64,000 bases of DNA from JAUIET01 sp045106985 (GTDB taxonomy: Bacteria; Pseudomonadota; Gammaproteobacteria; Pseudomonadales; JAUIET01), in NCBI GenBank assembly GCA_045106985.1, contig JBGCFQ010000052.1, positions 30,646 through 94,645 on the forward strand, read 5' to 3'. The first letter of the stretch is position 1; every line of letters begins with the position of its first letter. Shown here one piece after another: positions 15,770-24,974 of the stretch. Below the pieces are notes generated by a model. It was not told the origin of the DNA. It made no database searches and worked only from the letters and a program-made list of their open reading frames with translations. A program made the position numbers and the translations under genes.

Positions 15770-18232
15770 ATGCAAACCCCGTTCAAAAAACAGAAGTTGA
15801 GCTTAGCTCTGCTTACGCTGGGCTTGCTCAGCCAAGCAGAAGTTATGCAGGCCGCGATGCTAGAAGAGGTGGTTGTTACAGCTCAAAAACGCGCGCAGGG
15901 CGCGAATGATATTGGTATCACAATGAATGCCTTCAGTGGTGATTTACTACGCGACCTTGGTGTATCAACTGCGGAGGACATAGCAGTTATCACTCCGGGG
16001 CTGACCGTCAACGAATCAGCCGCTACCGGTGTACCGCTTTACACTATACGCGGTGTTGGTTTTCAGGATTACTCAACCGGCGCTTCCTCTACTGTGGGCT
16101 TGTACTTCGATGAAGTCGCTATTCCATACACAGTGATGAGCCGCGGCGCTGTCTTTGACGTGGAACGAGTAGAAGTCCTAAAAGGCCCTCAGGGCGATCT
16201 TTACGGCCGCAATACAACTGCGGGGCAAATCAACTTCGTCAGCCGCAAACCCACCGATGAGTTTGAAACCGGTTTCACACTTGGCCTAGCTAATTACGGC
16301 ACTTTTGAGCTAGAGGGCTATGTGAGTGGCCCTCTTTCACCCAGTACTAACGGTCGACTTTCGTTTCGAACTGAGCAATCTAATGAAGGCTGGCAAAAAA
16401 GCACCACGCGTGACGATGAACTAGGCGAAAAGGACATCAGCTCCATACGCGGCATGCTAGACATTGAACTGAACGAAGATGCCAACCTGCTGCTCAATAT
16501 TCATTATGTAGATGATGGTTCAGATAACAAAGCGAACACAGCCTACGATGGCAGAACACTGGATACTCCACCGGGTAGAGAAATCGGTGAATTCAGCAGC
16601 CCGTACACTGCCCTAGCCGATTATTTAATTCCTGGTGGCGCCAACTTCGGCGAGACACCGCCTTGGTACTCAACTGGCGACAATGAAGCGGCAGATTGGA
16701 CTAACAGCTACACCAGCCTGACCGGAGAGGTTTTTGACCTTCGACCTCAGCGCGACAACCAATTATTTGGTGTCTCAGCTCGCCTGGAATGGAACATTGG
16801 CGAAATGACACTGGTAAGTACTACCGGCTATGACAACTTTGAACGCGTAGAGTCCAATGACTGGGATGGCGGCTTCTTCAACGATTCGTCGAACATTAAC
16901 ACTTCTGAAATTAATGTATTTTCACAGGAACTCCGCTTAAGCGGTGGAACGGATGATTTCTCCTGGATTGGCGGACTGTATTATTCTAAAGATGATGTAG
17001 ATGAGTACTACCACTACTTTATGTCTGATTCGGTGTTTGGGCTGGGCTCAATACCGTTTGGTGTTGGCTTGTTCGCGGCAACGCCTATTCGAGAACTGGA
17101 TACCAAGTACACTCAGGATACTGAATCAATGGCGGTTTTCGGTCACGTTGAATGGCAATTTGCCGATCGCATGCGCTTAACAGCTGGGTTACGTTATACC
17201 GACGAAGAACGTGACTGGACTGGTTGTACCTTCGTTGCAGCCGATGGCAGCCTGGCGGGCTTCTTAAACGCACAGTTTGGTTCCACCTTAGGGCCAGGCG
17301 ATTGCGGTACGATAAACGATGATCCAACAACGCCTAATTTCGTTTTGTTTCTTGCCGGCACACCGAATGCAAACGATGCATTTCCGGTGTTCAGCGATAC
17401 CATCAGCACCAGCAAACTGATGGGGAAACTGGGACTTGATTTTGCGATTTCGGACGAGATCCTGACCTACTTAACAGTCTCCACAGGCTTTAAGTCTGGA
17501 GGTTTTAACGGCGCAAACTCGAACACCTCCCAACAACTGGCGCCCTACAAAGAAGAGGAGTTGACGGCAATCGAGCTTGGACTGAAAGCAACGCTGCTGG
17601 ACGGCTCCATGCAACTGAATGCAGCGATCTTTAATTACGACTATAAAGACAAACAAGAACAAGACCTTGCGGTTACTTTCGTGGGTAACATTTCGGGCCT
17701 GACCAATGTTCCGGAATCAACCATTCGCGGAGCGGAAATTGATCTGCAATGGCAGGCTAGCGATGGCTTGTATCTAAGTTTGGGGGTCGCCTATCTAGAT
17801 ACGGAAATTGACGAGTGGTTGGCGACATCACCGGCAAGCAGCTACAACTTTGCAACGCTTCAGCCTGACATTATACAGGTCGATGCGTCTGGTTTAGAGC
17901 TAGCGCAATCGCCCGAGCTCAGTTACCACGCTTTAGCATCCTATAGCTGGGGCTTAAGTAATGGCATGGGAATGGAGTTCGCCTTTGACGTGAATTTTCA
18001 GGACGATACCAGCGGCGGAGCTGCCATTACGGATGCCACTGAAGACTTCACGCTACTTGGTGCCCGTATTGCGCTGAGCAGTGCAGACGAGTCATGGAGA
18101 GTGTTGTTGTGGAGCAGGAACCTGGCGGACGAGGACTATTACCCTGCCGCCTACACGGGTGGTAACGGTCCTTATGTTCGCTCTAATGGAATGCCGCGTA
18201 CCTTTGGTGTGTCGTTAGACGTTAACTTCTAA
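15770..18232 (+). CDS. TonB-dependent outer-membrane receptor
   Basis: An 820-residue receptor with a signal peptide (LSLALLTLGLLSQAEVMQAA), a TonB box (EEVVVTAQ) and a plug domain with the hallmarks GVPLYTIRGVGF, VERVEVLKGPQG and LYGRNTTAGQINFVSR. The long barrel ends in FGVSLDVNF with the terminal Phe expected for BAM-assembled barrels. The subclass resembles receptors of marine/sphingomonad-type genomes often linked to carbohydrate, aromatic or steroid-like substrates rather than typical siderophore receptors, but the ligand cannot be read from sequence. The start is supported by GGGAG. A strong intrinsic terminator follows at 18251. Confidence 0.93.
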   Translation: MQTPFKKQKLSLALLTLGLLSQAEVMQAAMLEEVVVTAQKRAQGANDIGITMNAFSGDLLRDLGVSTAEDIAVITPGLTVNESAATGVPLYTIRGVGFQDYSTGASSTVGLYFDEVAIPYTVMSRGAVFDVERVEVLKGPQGDLYGRNTTAGQINFVSRKPTDEFETGFTLGLANYGTFELEGYVSGPLSPSTNGRLSFRTEQSNEGWQKSTTRDDELGEKDISSIRGMLDIELNEDANLLLNIHYVDDGSDNKANTAYDGRTLDTPPGREIGEFSSPYTALADYLIPGGANFGETPPWYSTGDNEAADWTNSYTSLTGEVFDLRPQRDNQLFGVSARLEWNIGEMTLVSTTGYDNFERVESNDWDGGFFNDSSNINTSEINVFSQELRLSGGTDDFSWIGGLYYSKDDVDEYYHYFMSDSVFGLGSIPFGVGLFAATPIRELDTKYTQDTESMAVFGHVEWQFADRMRLTAGLRYTDEERDWTGCTFVAADGSLAGFLNAQFGSTLGPGDCGTINDDPTTPNFVLFLAGTPNANDAFPVFSDTISTSKLMGKLGLDFAISDEILTYLTVSTGFKSGGFNGANSNTSQQLAPYKEEELTAIELGLKATLLDGSMQLNAAIFNYDYKDKQEQDLAVTFVGNISGLTNVPESTIRGAEIDLQWQASDGLYLSLGVAYLDTEIDEWLATSPASSYNFATLQPDIIQVDASGLELAQSPELSYHALASYSWGLSNGMGMEFAFDVNFQDDTSGGAAITDATEDFTLLGARIALSSADESWRVLLWSRNLADEDYYPAAYTGGNGPYVRSNGMPRTFGVSLDVNF

Positions 18233-18250
18233 ACGACGCTTACCAATAGT

Positions 18251-18278
18251 AATCCCGGCTTAATGCCGGGATTTTTTT
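18251..18278 (+). terminator. Rho-independent terminator after the TonB receptor
   Basis: Perfect 9-bp stem AATCCCGGC/GCCGGGATT with a 5-nt loop, followed by a run of T. It lies 18 bp after the receptor stop codon and before the convergent amidohydrolase gene. Confidence 0.9.
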
Positions 18279-18310
18279 GCCTGCGTTGCTTTGTCTGTGC
18301 TGCAAAGTGC

Positions 18311-19942
18311 CTAGTTTGCCTCAGCCTCACTTACCTTACGTTTGGCAACAAGGTCGCGTACGTCTTTAAGTAGTAGTTTGGCATCAAACACTATGCCATC
18401 ACGTATGGTGTAACGGATACCTCCGCCTGTTTCCATCTTGTTTGTTTCGCGATTAAGAGTGCGATGCCCTGTGCCGTACAGCACCTTGAAATTACGAATC
18501 GGGTTTTCATCTACGATAACCAAATCAGCTAATTTTCCTACCTGTACAGAGCCAAGTTCATCATCCATGCCCAACAGTTCCGCGCCATTAATAGTCGCCG
18601 ACTTCAGCACTTCTAAAGGATGAAAACCTGCCTCCTGTAGCAACTCCAATTCCCGGACATAACCAAAACCATACACCTTATAAATAAATCCAGTGTCGGA
18701 CCCCGTTGTTACCCGTCCTCCAGCGTTTTTAAAATCATTTACGAACATCATCCAACGCTTATAGTTCTTCTGCCACGCTACCTCGTGAGCCGTTGTCCAA
18801 TCAAAAAAGTAGGAGCCATGCACCAAGGGATTTGATTCAAAGGCACGTGACATATAGGGCATTGTGTATTCGTCGTGCCACTCTGCCGCACGTGCGCGCA
18901 TTAGGTCGCGATTCGCTTCGTAAATGGTAAAAGTAGGATCGATAGTGAAATCCAAGCCAATCAATTCTTGAATTGTTGCATTCCAGGTGTCACTGCCTGG
19001 AGGTGCGGCTTGTAACCATAAACGACCCGCTTCGCCGAAACGATGTTGCTCATTACTGTAGTTATAGTCCAGCGGGTAATCTTGAATACGCCGGTCATCA
19101 AACATTGCTTCGGGCAATCCATACCAATGTTCCATACTATCCAGGCCCATGCGAGCACTATCCAGTACGTTAGTGCTCACTACAGCTGTTTGCGCATGGT
19201 GCATGGTGGTTTTCATGCCAAGCTTTTTAGCTTCTTCAATGCCGGCCGCTATCATTTCAGGTGGTGCACCCACAAATTTTACGCCAACTGCACCACGCTT
19301 TTTCACGTCACGAACCCACTTGCGCGCAGCAGCCGTTGACGCAAACTGTTCAGGAAACATCGCAAAGGTGACAATACGCGGTGCAGCAATATTACCCGCC
19401 GCACTTTGTTTCGCGTGTTCGGCTGTCCATTTGAGGCCCATAATGGCACCCACATCTCGTACCGTGGTTACACCATGGGCCAATTCTAGCTTCAACACGT
19501 ATTCTGGGTCAGTCAGCGCACCGGCATAGGCATGCGAAGGCGTGCCCAAATGAAAATGCATGTCGATCAAACCTGGAATCACATACTTGCCGCTGGCATC
19601 AATTACCTTGATTCCATTACCACTTGATGGAAGTTCAGCGGTTGCGTCACTGAGCGCAATACTGGTGATTCGATTACCGGAAATTTCTATGTCTACCGGA
19701 CCCTGCATCGGCGCGCCCGCGCCGTCAAACATCATTGCATTGCTAATCAGCAGGCGCTCAAATGGGCCCTCACTTTCGGCGCCTCTGGGCGCAGCAATGG
19801 GTGGCTGTTCTAGCCCCATGGCAAGTGCCTGCGCTATATACTCCTCGCCAGGTTCGACCTTGGAATTAGGCTGGGCAGCATTTGACAATGCCGAACAGAG
19901 AATCAGCGAAGCTAAGATATTCGAAAAAATAAGATGGCGCAT
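18311..19942 (-). CDS. Secreted metal-dependent amidohydrolase (imidazolonepropionase-like)
   Basis: A 543-residue protein with a signal peptide (FSNILASLILCSALSNAA), so probably periplasmic. The amidohydrolase TIM barrel shows the HxH motif in PGLIDMHFHLG, a candidate carboxylated Lys in GVKFVG, histidines in TTMHHAQ and SMEHWYG, and the final Asp in TTGSDTGF. The flanking composite beta-sandwich has ADLVIVDENPI near the C-terminus. Such enzymes hydrolyse cyclic amides, dipeptides or related C-N bonds; the substrate is unknown. The carboxymuconolactone decarboxylase-like gene starts upstream on the same strand with a 45-bp gap, suggesting an operon. Confidence 0.88.
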   Translation of the reverse strand: MRHLIFSNILASLILCSALSNAAQPNSKVEPGEEYIAQALAMGLEQPPIAAPRGAESEGPFERLLISNAMMFDGAGAPMQGPVDIEISGNRITSIALSDATAELPSSGNGIKVIDASGKYVIPGLIDMHFHLGTPSHAYAGALTDPEYVLKLELAHGVTTVRDVGAIMGLKWTAEHAKQSAAGNIAAPRIVTFAMFPEQFASTAAARKWVRDVKKRGAVGVKFVGAPPEMIAAGIEEAKKLGMKTTMHHAQTAVVSTNVLDSARMGLDSMEHWYGLPEAMFDDRRIQDYPLDYNYSNEQHRFGEAGRLWLQAAPPGSDTWNATIQELIGLDFTIDPTFTIYEANRDLMRARAAEWHDEYTMPYMSRAFESNPLVHGSYFFDWTTAHEVAWQKNYKRWMMFVNDFKNAGGRVTTGSDTGFIYKVYGFGYVRELELLQEAGFHPLEVLKSATINGAELLGMDDELGSVQVGKLADLVIVDENPIRNFKVLYGTGHRTLNRETNKMETGGGIRYTIRDGIVFDAKLLLKDVRDLVAKRKVSEAEAN

Positions 19943-19987
19943 AATAGTGTTCCGTTTTTTATCGTTAAGGGGCTCGTCGTTTAAGCC

Positions 19988-20374
19988 TTACTCAGGAATC
20001 ATGTCATGTTCTTCAAGCACTTTGCGCGCTACTCTAAAACATTCGAGTGCCTGGGGTACACCGCAGTAAATACCAATCACATGGATAGTGGCCCGAATTT
20101 CTTCAAATGTGCAACCATTGGTAATTGCCCCACGACAATGCAACTCCCATTCGTGCATCTTACCCAAGGCACCTATCATCGATAAATTCATCAAACTTCG
20201 GGTTTTAACATCAAGGCTGTCGTCGCCCCAACCAAACCCCCAACACCAGCCAGTCATAGACTCCTGAAACTCTCGTGTTAATGCATCGGCAGCGGCTAGG
20301 TTATTGTCAACGTACTCAGCGCCCAACGTAGCCTTGCGCTTGGCCAAACCTTTATCAAAATAATCAGCGTTCAT
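19988..20374 (-). CDS. Carboxymuconolactone decarboxylase family protein
   Basis: 128 residues from the ATG at 20374 (MNADYFDKGL), chosen because AGAGGA lies just upstream; the open frame extends to 20416 but without support. The helical fold is recognised by MIGALGKMHEWELHCRGAI and GCTFEEIRATIHVIGIYCGVPQA, the usual gamma-carboxymuconolactone decarboxylase pattern with Glu and His at the active site. It lacks the CxxC of AhpD-type peroxidases. The family includes decarboxylases of aromatic degradation. It is probably co-transcribed with the downstream amidohydrolase gene, which suggests a shared catabolic role. Confidence 0.85.
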   Translation of the reverse strand: MNADYFDKGLAKRKATLGAEYVDNNLAAADALTREFQESMTGWCWGFGWGDDSLDVKTRSLMNLSMIGALGKMHEWELHCRGAITNGCTFEEIRATIHVIGIYCGVPQALECFRVARKVLEEHDMIPE

Positions 20375-20581
20375 GGTAGTTCCTCTTAAAAAAAAATAAA
20401 GCGTTAATTCGAGCATGGACTATGGCTTTTAGGATCACATACCACATGAAAAAGCACAATCGCTCAGGCTGACTGAGTAGGTAACAATGCCAGTGATGAA
20501 AGCGTGGGGCCAGCGAAACTGACCCACTTGCCGCGGCAAAGCGGTGCTCCCAGCCAGCGTTTAACCTTACCGTTTAGTCCG

Positions 20582-20610
20582 TTGACAGCAATGGTCAATG
20601 TCGCAATGAT
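20582..20610 (+). promoter_or_regulatory. Predicted sigma-70 promoter for the kinase-like gene
   Basis: TTGACA at 20582-20587, a 17-bp spacer, and AATGAT at 20605-20610. It lies about 65 bp before the ATG at 20674. The -35 is perfect, the -10 is only moderate. Confidence 0.4.
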
Positions 20611-20673
20611 AGACGCAGATCAAGAGTCTTCTCTTACCCCCGTAAATTGGCACCAACGAGCAGAAAAATACAG

Positions 20674-21753
20674 ATGAATACTGATCACTCTTTTCCAACC
20701 CAAGCATCCGATATTAGCGTCGACTACTTAAGCTCTGCGCTGAAAGCATCAGGTTTTCTGCCGACTGGCCAGATTGAGTCGATTGAATACTCTCTCATTG
20801 GCACGGGGAAAATGGGCGATAACGCTCGGCTTTCCATTAGCTACCAGAATGCGCCTGCAACTGCCCCCTCTACAGTAATAGCCAAGTTACCAGCCGGCGA
20901 TGAGCAAGCTCGTGCTATGGCCGGGGCACAAGGTGCGTATTACAACGAAGTGATGTTCTATCGCGAACTCGCGCCCCTCTCACCAATGAAAACACCTGAA
21001 ATTTTTACCAGTGAGCTCAGCGAGGACCGATCCAGTTTCCTATTACTAATGGAAGACATGAGCCCCGCTGAACCGGGCAGCCAGTTAGTGGGTGAAAGCT
21101 TGGAACACGCAGAACGGGCTCTGGCAGAAGCAGCCAAGCTGGCAGCGAGCTTTTATGGCAAAGAGGAGCTTACTAACCGTGAGTACATAATGACTGCGGC
21201 AAGAGACGATGGTGGAGAATTTGGTCAGGCACTAATGGTGCAGTACTGGCCCGTATTTGTAGACCGTTTCGGCCATGGCTTATCACCGGAAGCTGTTGCT
21301 TTTGGTGAACGCTACGCAGCTAACTACGCTCATTTTATCAGCCGATTTCAAGGCCCTAAAACTGTGGCTCATGGAGATTATCGGAGTGAGAATATTCTGT
21401 TCTCGCCGACTGCGTCCACTACAGTCGATTGGCAAACACCCTGCGAGTCCAGCGCACTTACCGATGCCGCGTACTTCTTGGGTGGCAGTGTAGAAACAGC
21501 AAACCGTCGTGATTGGGAACAAAAGCTAATAGAGCAATACAGCGAACAGCTTGATGCCAATGGTGTGACCATAAGCGCCCAGGAATGTTGGGAGCAATAC
21601 CGTGAGTTTTCCATGCATGGCCTAATGATTACCGTGCTGGGCGCTTGCTTCAGTTCAGCAGACGAGCGCGGCGACAGGATGTTCTTGGCGATGATTCAGC
21701 GTCATTTGCAGCAGTGTCTGGACCTAGACGCAGGCGAGTTTTTACCAGCTTAG
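20674..21753 (+). CDS. Phosphotransferase family protein (aminoglycoside/ecdysteroid-kinase-like)
   Basis: 359 residues from ATG 20674 (MNTDHSFPTQ); an upstream TTG at 20647 is less likely. The kinase-like fold is shown by an N-lobe segment (PSTVIAKLPAGDE with a likely ATP-binding Lys), the catalytic loop HGDYRSENILF and the metal-binding Asp in TTVDWQTPC. The pattern is closest to the choline/ecdysteroid-kinase-like group found beside acyl-CoA and steroid catabolic genes, not to antibiotic-resistance enzymes. It probably phosphorylates a small hydroxylated metabolite in the cytoplasm. Divergent from the decarboxylase/amidohydrolase pair and followed by a bidirectional terminator. Confidence 0.8.
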   Translation: MNTDHSFPTQASDISVDYLSSALKASGFLPTGQIESIEYSLIGTGKMGDNARLSISYQNAPATAPSTVIAKLPAGDEQARAMAGAQGAYYNEVMFYRELAPLSPMKTPEIFTSELSEDRSSFLLLMEDMSPAEPGSQLVGESLEHAERALAEAAKLAASFYGKEELTNREYIMTAARDDGGEFGQALMVQYWPVFVDRFGHGLSPEAVAFGERYAANYAHFISRFQGPKTVAHGDYRSENILFSPTASTTVDWQTPCESSALTDAAYFLGGSVETANRRDWEQKLIEQYSEQLDANGVTISAQECWEQYREFSMHGLMITVLGACFSSADERGDRMFLAMIQRHLQQCLDLDAGEFLPA

Positions 21754-21803
21754 CCGCGCGGCGCAGAGTGCGAGAAGCAAAACGCCGCAGTATGATCAAG
21801 TAT

Positions 21804-21835
21804 AAAAAAGCCTTCGCAAAGAAGGCTTTTTTATA
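21804..21835. terminator. Bidirectional intrinsic terminator
   Basis: Hairpin AAAAAAGCCTTC/GAAGGCTTTTTT with a short GCAAA loop. The A run before and T run after it would end transcription from both the kinase-like gene (plus) and tRNA-Lys (minus). Confidence 0.9.
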
Positions 21836-21839
21836 TATT

Positions 21840-21915
21840 TGGTGGGCCGTGCTGGATTCGAACCAGCGACCAATTGGTTAAAAGCCAACTGCTCTACCAA
21901 CTGAGCTAACGGCCC
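21840..21915 (-). tRNA. tRNA-Lys (anticodon TTT)
   Basis: A 76-nt cloverleaf on the minus strand, with acceptor stem GGGCCGT/ACGGCCC, D-arm TAGCTCAGTTGGTAGAGC, anticodon loop CTTTTAA reading TTT, T-arm with GGTTCGAATCC, and an encoded CCA end. It lies downstream of the leftward tol-pal block, with a terminator immediately after it. Confidence 0.95.
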
Positions 21916-22211
21916 CGGTAGGGAATTTGCGCTTACCTTCCTGGCGCGACTTCTATGCCTTTATCAACACCGGCCTCGACTTCCTGTCTCGGCGTTCGCT
22001 TCGCTGCGAATGTTCTTAACATTCGGCCGGAGCTTACCCAACTGAGCAAAGTGCCCTAGGAGGAAGGCGCATATGATAGTGATCTGCACCTAAAACTCAA
22101 GGTTTTTATACGAAGAATGAAGCGAAATTTAGATTGTTGGATGGGCGGTTTTGTTTTCCAGGCGGCTAGCCTGTCGGGATAGCCGCCTGGGGTACTCGAC
22201 GAGTACTTGAT
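21916..22211. other. Intergenic region with hairpins between cpoB and tRNA-Lys
   Basis: No gene was found. It contains a perfect 11-bp hairpin CCAGGCGGCTA/TAGCCGCCTGG at 22158-22190, just after the cpoB stop, and an 8-bp hairpin CGAATGTT/AACATTCG at 22007-22025. Neither is followed by a T run in the cpoB direction, so they may stabilise the mRNA 3' end or aid processing rather than act as classical terminators. The tRNA promoter should lie here. Confidence 0.5.
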
Positions 22212-23006
22212 CTAGCCGCCACCCAGCTCATTTCTCAAGTAATCGCGGGCCAAATTAACAGCGTTACTGCCCGAACTGCCATAGTCGCTGAGCACTCTAT
22301 TCAACATGATTCGTGCCGTTTGCGGGTCACCGCGCACGTGATGCGCCTTGCCCAATTTATACAAGGCATCGGGCGCTTTGCGATTACGGGGGTGTTTCTT
22401 AACAACGATATCGAATTCACGTACCGCATTGTCAAGGTCTGCCTCATACAAATACAGCTCACCCAACCAATAGTGAGCATTAGCTGCATACTGACCCGAT
22501 GGGTACAGCAGGATGAAGTCTTTAAATGCAGGTAGAGCTTCCTTGAACCGCTGCTGTTTTACCAACTCGTAAGCCGCTTGATAGGCGCCCTGCTCCATCG
22601 CTGGGTCACCAGCAGGAGCGGAAGCCGCTGTTGGGGCTGGGGCTGGAGAGCCCTGCGAGGGAGAGCTTGCCACGGGGGTAGAATAGCCAGTTCCAGCAGC
22701 ATATGCTCCCGCGGGTGCGGCACCACCTCCACTAAAGGAGCTAATCCGCTTATCGAGACTAACATAATCATCTAGGCGCTGCTTGCTCAAGCGACGCAGC
22801 TTGTGCTGCTGCTCTTCCAGCTGGCCGCGTAGGCTCATTACCTCCTGCTCCAACAACTGTACTTTGTGAAACAGCTCCGTCACAGAAGAGCTTCCGCCAC
22901 GAGGTGCCGAGCTTGATTCAATCACCTGCTGCGCTAGTACTGACGATGTACTGGCTAGGAAGGCAAGCAACACCAGCAGCTGCCTTGTCTTTCGAATAGT
23001 GCTCAT
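22212..23006 (-). CDS. cpoB: CpoB (YbgF), Tol-Pal-associated periplasmic protein
   Basis: 264 residues from ATG 23006 (MSTIRKTRQL); a TTG six codons upstream is the alternative. It has a signal peptide (LLVLLAFLASTSSVLAQQ), then a trimerising coiled coil at about residues 40-90 (LFHKVQLLEQEVMSLRGQLE), a low-complexity Ser/Ala/Pro linker, and a C-terminal TPR region (DPAMEQGAYQAAYELVKQ, YPSGQYAANAHYWLGELYLY, DALYKLGKAH). CpoB links Tol-Pal outer-membrane constriction to peptidoglycan synthesis during division. It is the last protein gene of the leftward tol operon, 37 bp after pal. Confidence 0.93.
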   Translation of the reverse strand: MSTIRKTRQLLVLLAFLASTSSVLAQQVIESSSAPRGGSSSVTELFHKVQLLEQEVMSLRGQLEEQQHKLRRLSKQRLDDYVSLDKRISSFSGGGAAPAGAYAAGTGYSTPVASSPSQGSPAPAPTAASAPAGDPAMEQGAYQAAYELVKQQRFKEALPAFKDFILLYPSGQYAANAHYWLGELYLYEADLDNAVREFDIVVKKHPRNRKAPDALYKLGKAHHVRGDPQTARIMLNRVLSDYGSSGSNAVNLARDYLRNELGGG

Positions 23007-23043
23007 ATTTCTAACCGTTAACAATGGTCTATCGACACTCTAT

Positions 23044-23556
23044 TTACTTAAGCTCTACCCGACGATTCATTCGGTAGGATTCTTCATCATGAGTGAATGC
23101 AACAGGTTTTTCTTCGCCATAGCTGATGGTTTCCAACTGTGAACGCGACACTCCCTGCAACACCAGATAATCAGCAATGGATTTTGCACGACGCTCACCC
23201 AGGGCGAGGTTGTACTCACGAGTACCGCGGTCGTCGCCATGGCCTTCGAGACGAATTACGCGAGCTGAATTGCGCAAGTTCTCTGCGTGCCGGTCCAAAG
23301 ACTGACGTGTTTCATAGGTTAGCGTTGAACGATCATAGTCGAAGTAAAAGACGGTTGGCAGCCCAGAATCCAGCCCGCCGTCATTGTTCATTCCGCTATT
23401 GCTGTCAAAACCATCATCTGAACCAGTGCCCATGGTATCTGCACCAATCGATTGATCAGCATTGGTGGTCGAATCTTCAACTATGTCGGTTGAACCGCAA
23501 GCGGTCAAAACGACGGCCGTCACGAGGACAAAGAAAAGCTGCTTAAGATGGTTCAT
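23044..23556 (-). CDS. pal: Peptidoglycan-associated lipoprotein Pal
   Basis: 170 residues from ATG 23556 (MNHLKQLFFV), with GAGG about ten bases upstream; a TTG five codons earlier is less likely. A lipobox ends LTAC-GS, giving a lipid-anchored Cys. A Gly/Asn/Asp-rich linker leads to the OmpA-like peptidoglycan-binding domain (VFYFDYDRSTL, LEGHGDDRGTREYNLALG, RAKSIADYLVLQGV, NRRVEL). Pal anchors the outer membrane to peptidoglycan and to TolB. It lies between tolB and cpoB in the standard order. Confidence 0.95.
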   Translation of the reverse strand: MNHLKQLFFVLVTAVVLTACGSTDIVEDSTTNADQSIGADTMGTGSDDGFDSNSGMNNDGGLDSGLPTVFYFDYDRSTLTYETRQSLDRHAENLRNSARVIRLEGHGDDRGTREYNLALGERRAKSIADYLVLQGVSRSQLETISYGEEKPVAFTHDEESYRMNRRVELK

Positions 23557-23624
23557 GGACTTGTGCCTCAAGTAAATAGTAGTTTCTGTAGTGTTTATAA
23601 AAAGTGCTAATAATAAGTCGCGGA

Positions 23625-24974
23625 TTACCTACTTCCCCACGGCGACCAAGCTGGTTCACGTACATCACGAGATGTACGGGGGAAATTGTACTTCACGTTG
23701 CCGTCTGTAGACACCGCCGCAAGAATACCGCGTCCGTTCGACTGTGTGGCATATATCACCATCCTGCCGTTGGGGGCTACACTTGGCGACTCATCCAGTG
23801 ATGTTTTAGTCAACGCCCGCATACGTTCAGTAGCGAAGTTATACTCGGCAATATGAAATTGGCGATTCGAACGATGGACCAAAATAAGACCACTGTTATC
23901 CGGTAGTATGCTTGCACGCGCGTTATAACCGCCTTCAAAAGTAAGTCGCTCAATACTGCCAGTAGCCAATGACACTTTATAGATTTGAGGCGCTCGACCA
24001 CGATCAGACGTGAATACGAGAGATTTGCCGTCCGGATACCAGCTTGGCTCGGTGTCAATCGCAGAGCTGCGCGTCAATCGTCGAAGGCTCTTGGTTGCCA
24101 GGTCCATCACATAAATATCGGGGTTGCCATCTTTGCTCAGCACCATGGCTAGCTTTTTACCATCTGGAGACCAGGAAGGTGCGCTATTGAGACCTTTAAA
24201 GTTGGTCAGTTTATCGCGCTGTCCGGTAGACAGATTTTGACGATAAATTGCAGGGCGACCGCTTTCAAAAGAAACGTAAGCCACTTCGCGACCATCTGGA
24301 GACCAGGAAGGAGACAGCAAAGGCTCTTCAGACTCAACAATCAACTGTTCGCGCGCACCATCTGCATCGGACTTGTATAGGCGATAGTTATAGCGGCCTT
24401 TCTGACGATTCGCTGCTGACACATAAATAATCTTTGTAGAGAAAGCACCTCGAATCCCGGTGATCTTCTCATAAACTTTGTCCGACACAGAGTGTGCAAG
24501 GTCACGAATTTGCTCTTCCGTGCCAGACATTTTTTCAAGCATTAACCGCTGTTGTTTAACAACATCAAGCAATTCGTATTGCACCTGCAGGGGTTTTGCT
24601 CCGCCACCTACCCGAACAGTACCAACCACTACATAATCAACATCAATTGCGCGCCAATCTCGAAAATGCACGTCACTGGACTGATGTGGCTGCCCTAACA
24701 TGTCCTTAGGTTCTATCGGCGCAAACAAACCACTGCGACGCAAGTCTGAGCCTACTATTTTAGCGATATCCTGACTAGGAGCACCTTGACCCGCCCATCC
24801 AAAGGGCACAATCGCAATAGAGGTCGGGTCATCAATACCTTTGGTGATCTCGATCACTTGCTGGGCGCTGGCGTGTCCCGCCTGCAGCAAAAAGATCGTC
24901 AATACTGTTGTGAGCAGCGTGGAAACAGCTTTCCGTTTTGCGCGGCTCGCTGTAGGTGCTTTAAACATTGCCAT
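23625..24974 (-). CDS. tolB: TolB, periplasmic beta-propeller of the Tol-Pal system
   Basis: 449 residues. The ATG at 24974 is chosen because it overlaps the tolA stop as TGATG. The signal peptide (LLTTVLTIFLLQAGHASAQ) precedes an N-terminal TolB domain (IAIVPFGWAGQGAPSQDIA, DLRRSGLF) and a C-terminal six-bladed propeller with repeated PSWSPDGK-type blades (SPSWSPDGREVAYVSF, APSWSPDGKKLAMVLS, EPSWYPDGKSLVFTSDRG). TolB links TolA to Pal. It is translationally coupled to tolA. Confidence 0.96.
   Translation of the reverse strand: MAMFKAPTASRAKRKAVSTLLTTVLTIFLLQAGHASAQQVIEITKGIDDPTSIAIVPFGWAGQGAPSQDIAKIVGSDLRRSGLFAPIEPKDMLGQPHQSSDVHFRDWRAIDVDYVVVGTVRVGGGAKPLQVQYELLDVVKQQRLMLEKMSGTEEQIRDLAHSVSDKVYEKITGIRGAFSTKIIYVSAANRQKGRYNYRLYKSDADGAREQLIVESEEPLLSPSWSPDGREVAYVSFESGRPAIYRQNLSTGQRDKLTNFKGLNSAPSWSPDGKKLAMVLSKDGNPDIYVMDLATKSLRRLTRSSAIDTEPSWYPDGKSLVFTSDRGRAPQIYKVSLATGSIERLTFEGGYNARASILPDNSGLILVHRSNRQFHIAEYNFATERMRALTKTSLDESPSVAPNGRMVIYATQSNGRGILAAVSTDGNVKYNFPRTSRDVREPAWSPWGSR

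Noticed and set aside
21840..21915. Integration site of a mobile element at tRNA-Lys
   Set aside because: No integrase gene or duplicated tRNA 3' end was seen near the tRNA; the neighbours are housekeeping genes and a terminator.
23139..23546. 135-residue open frame opposite pal
   Set aside because: Pal is unmistakable on the other strand; this frame is an antisense shadow.
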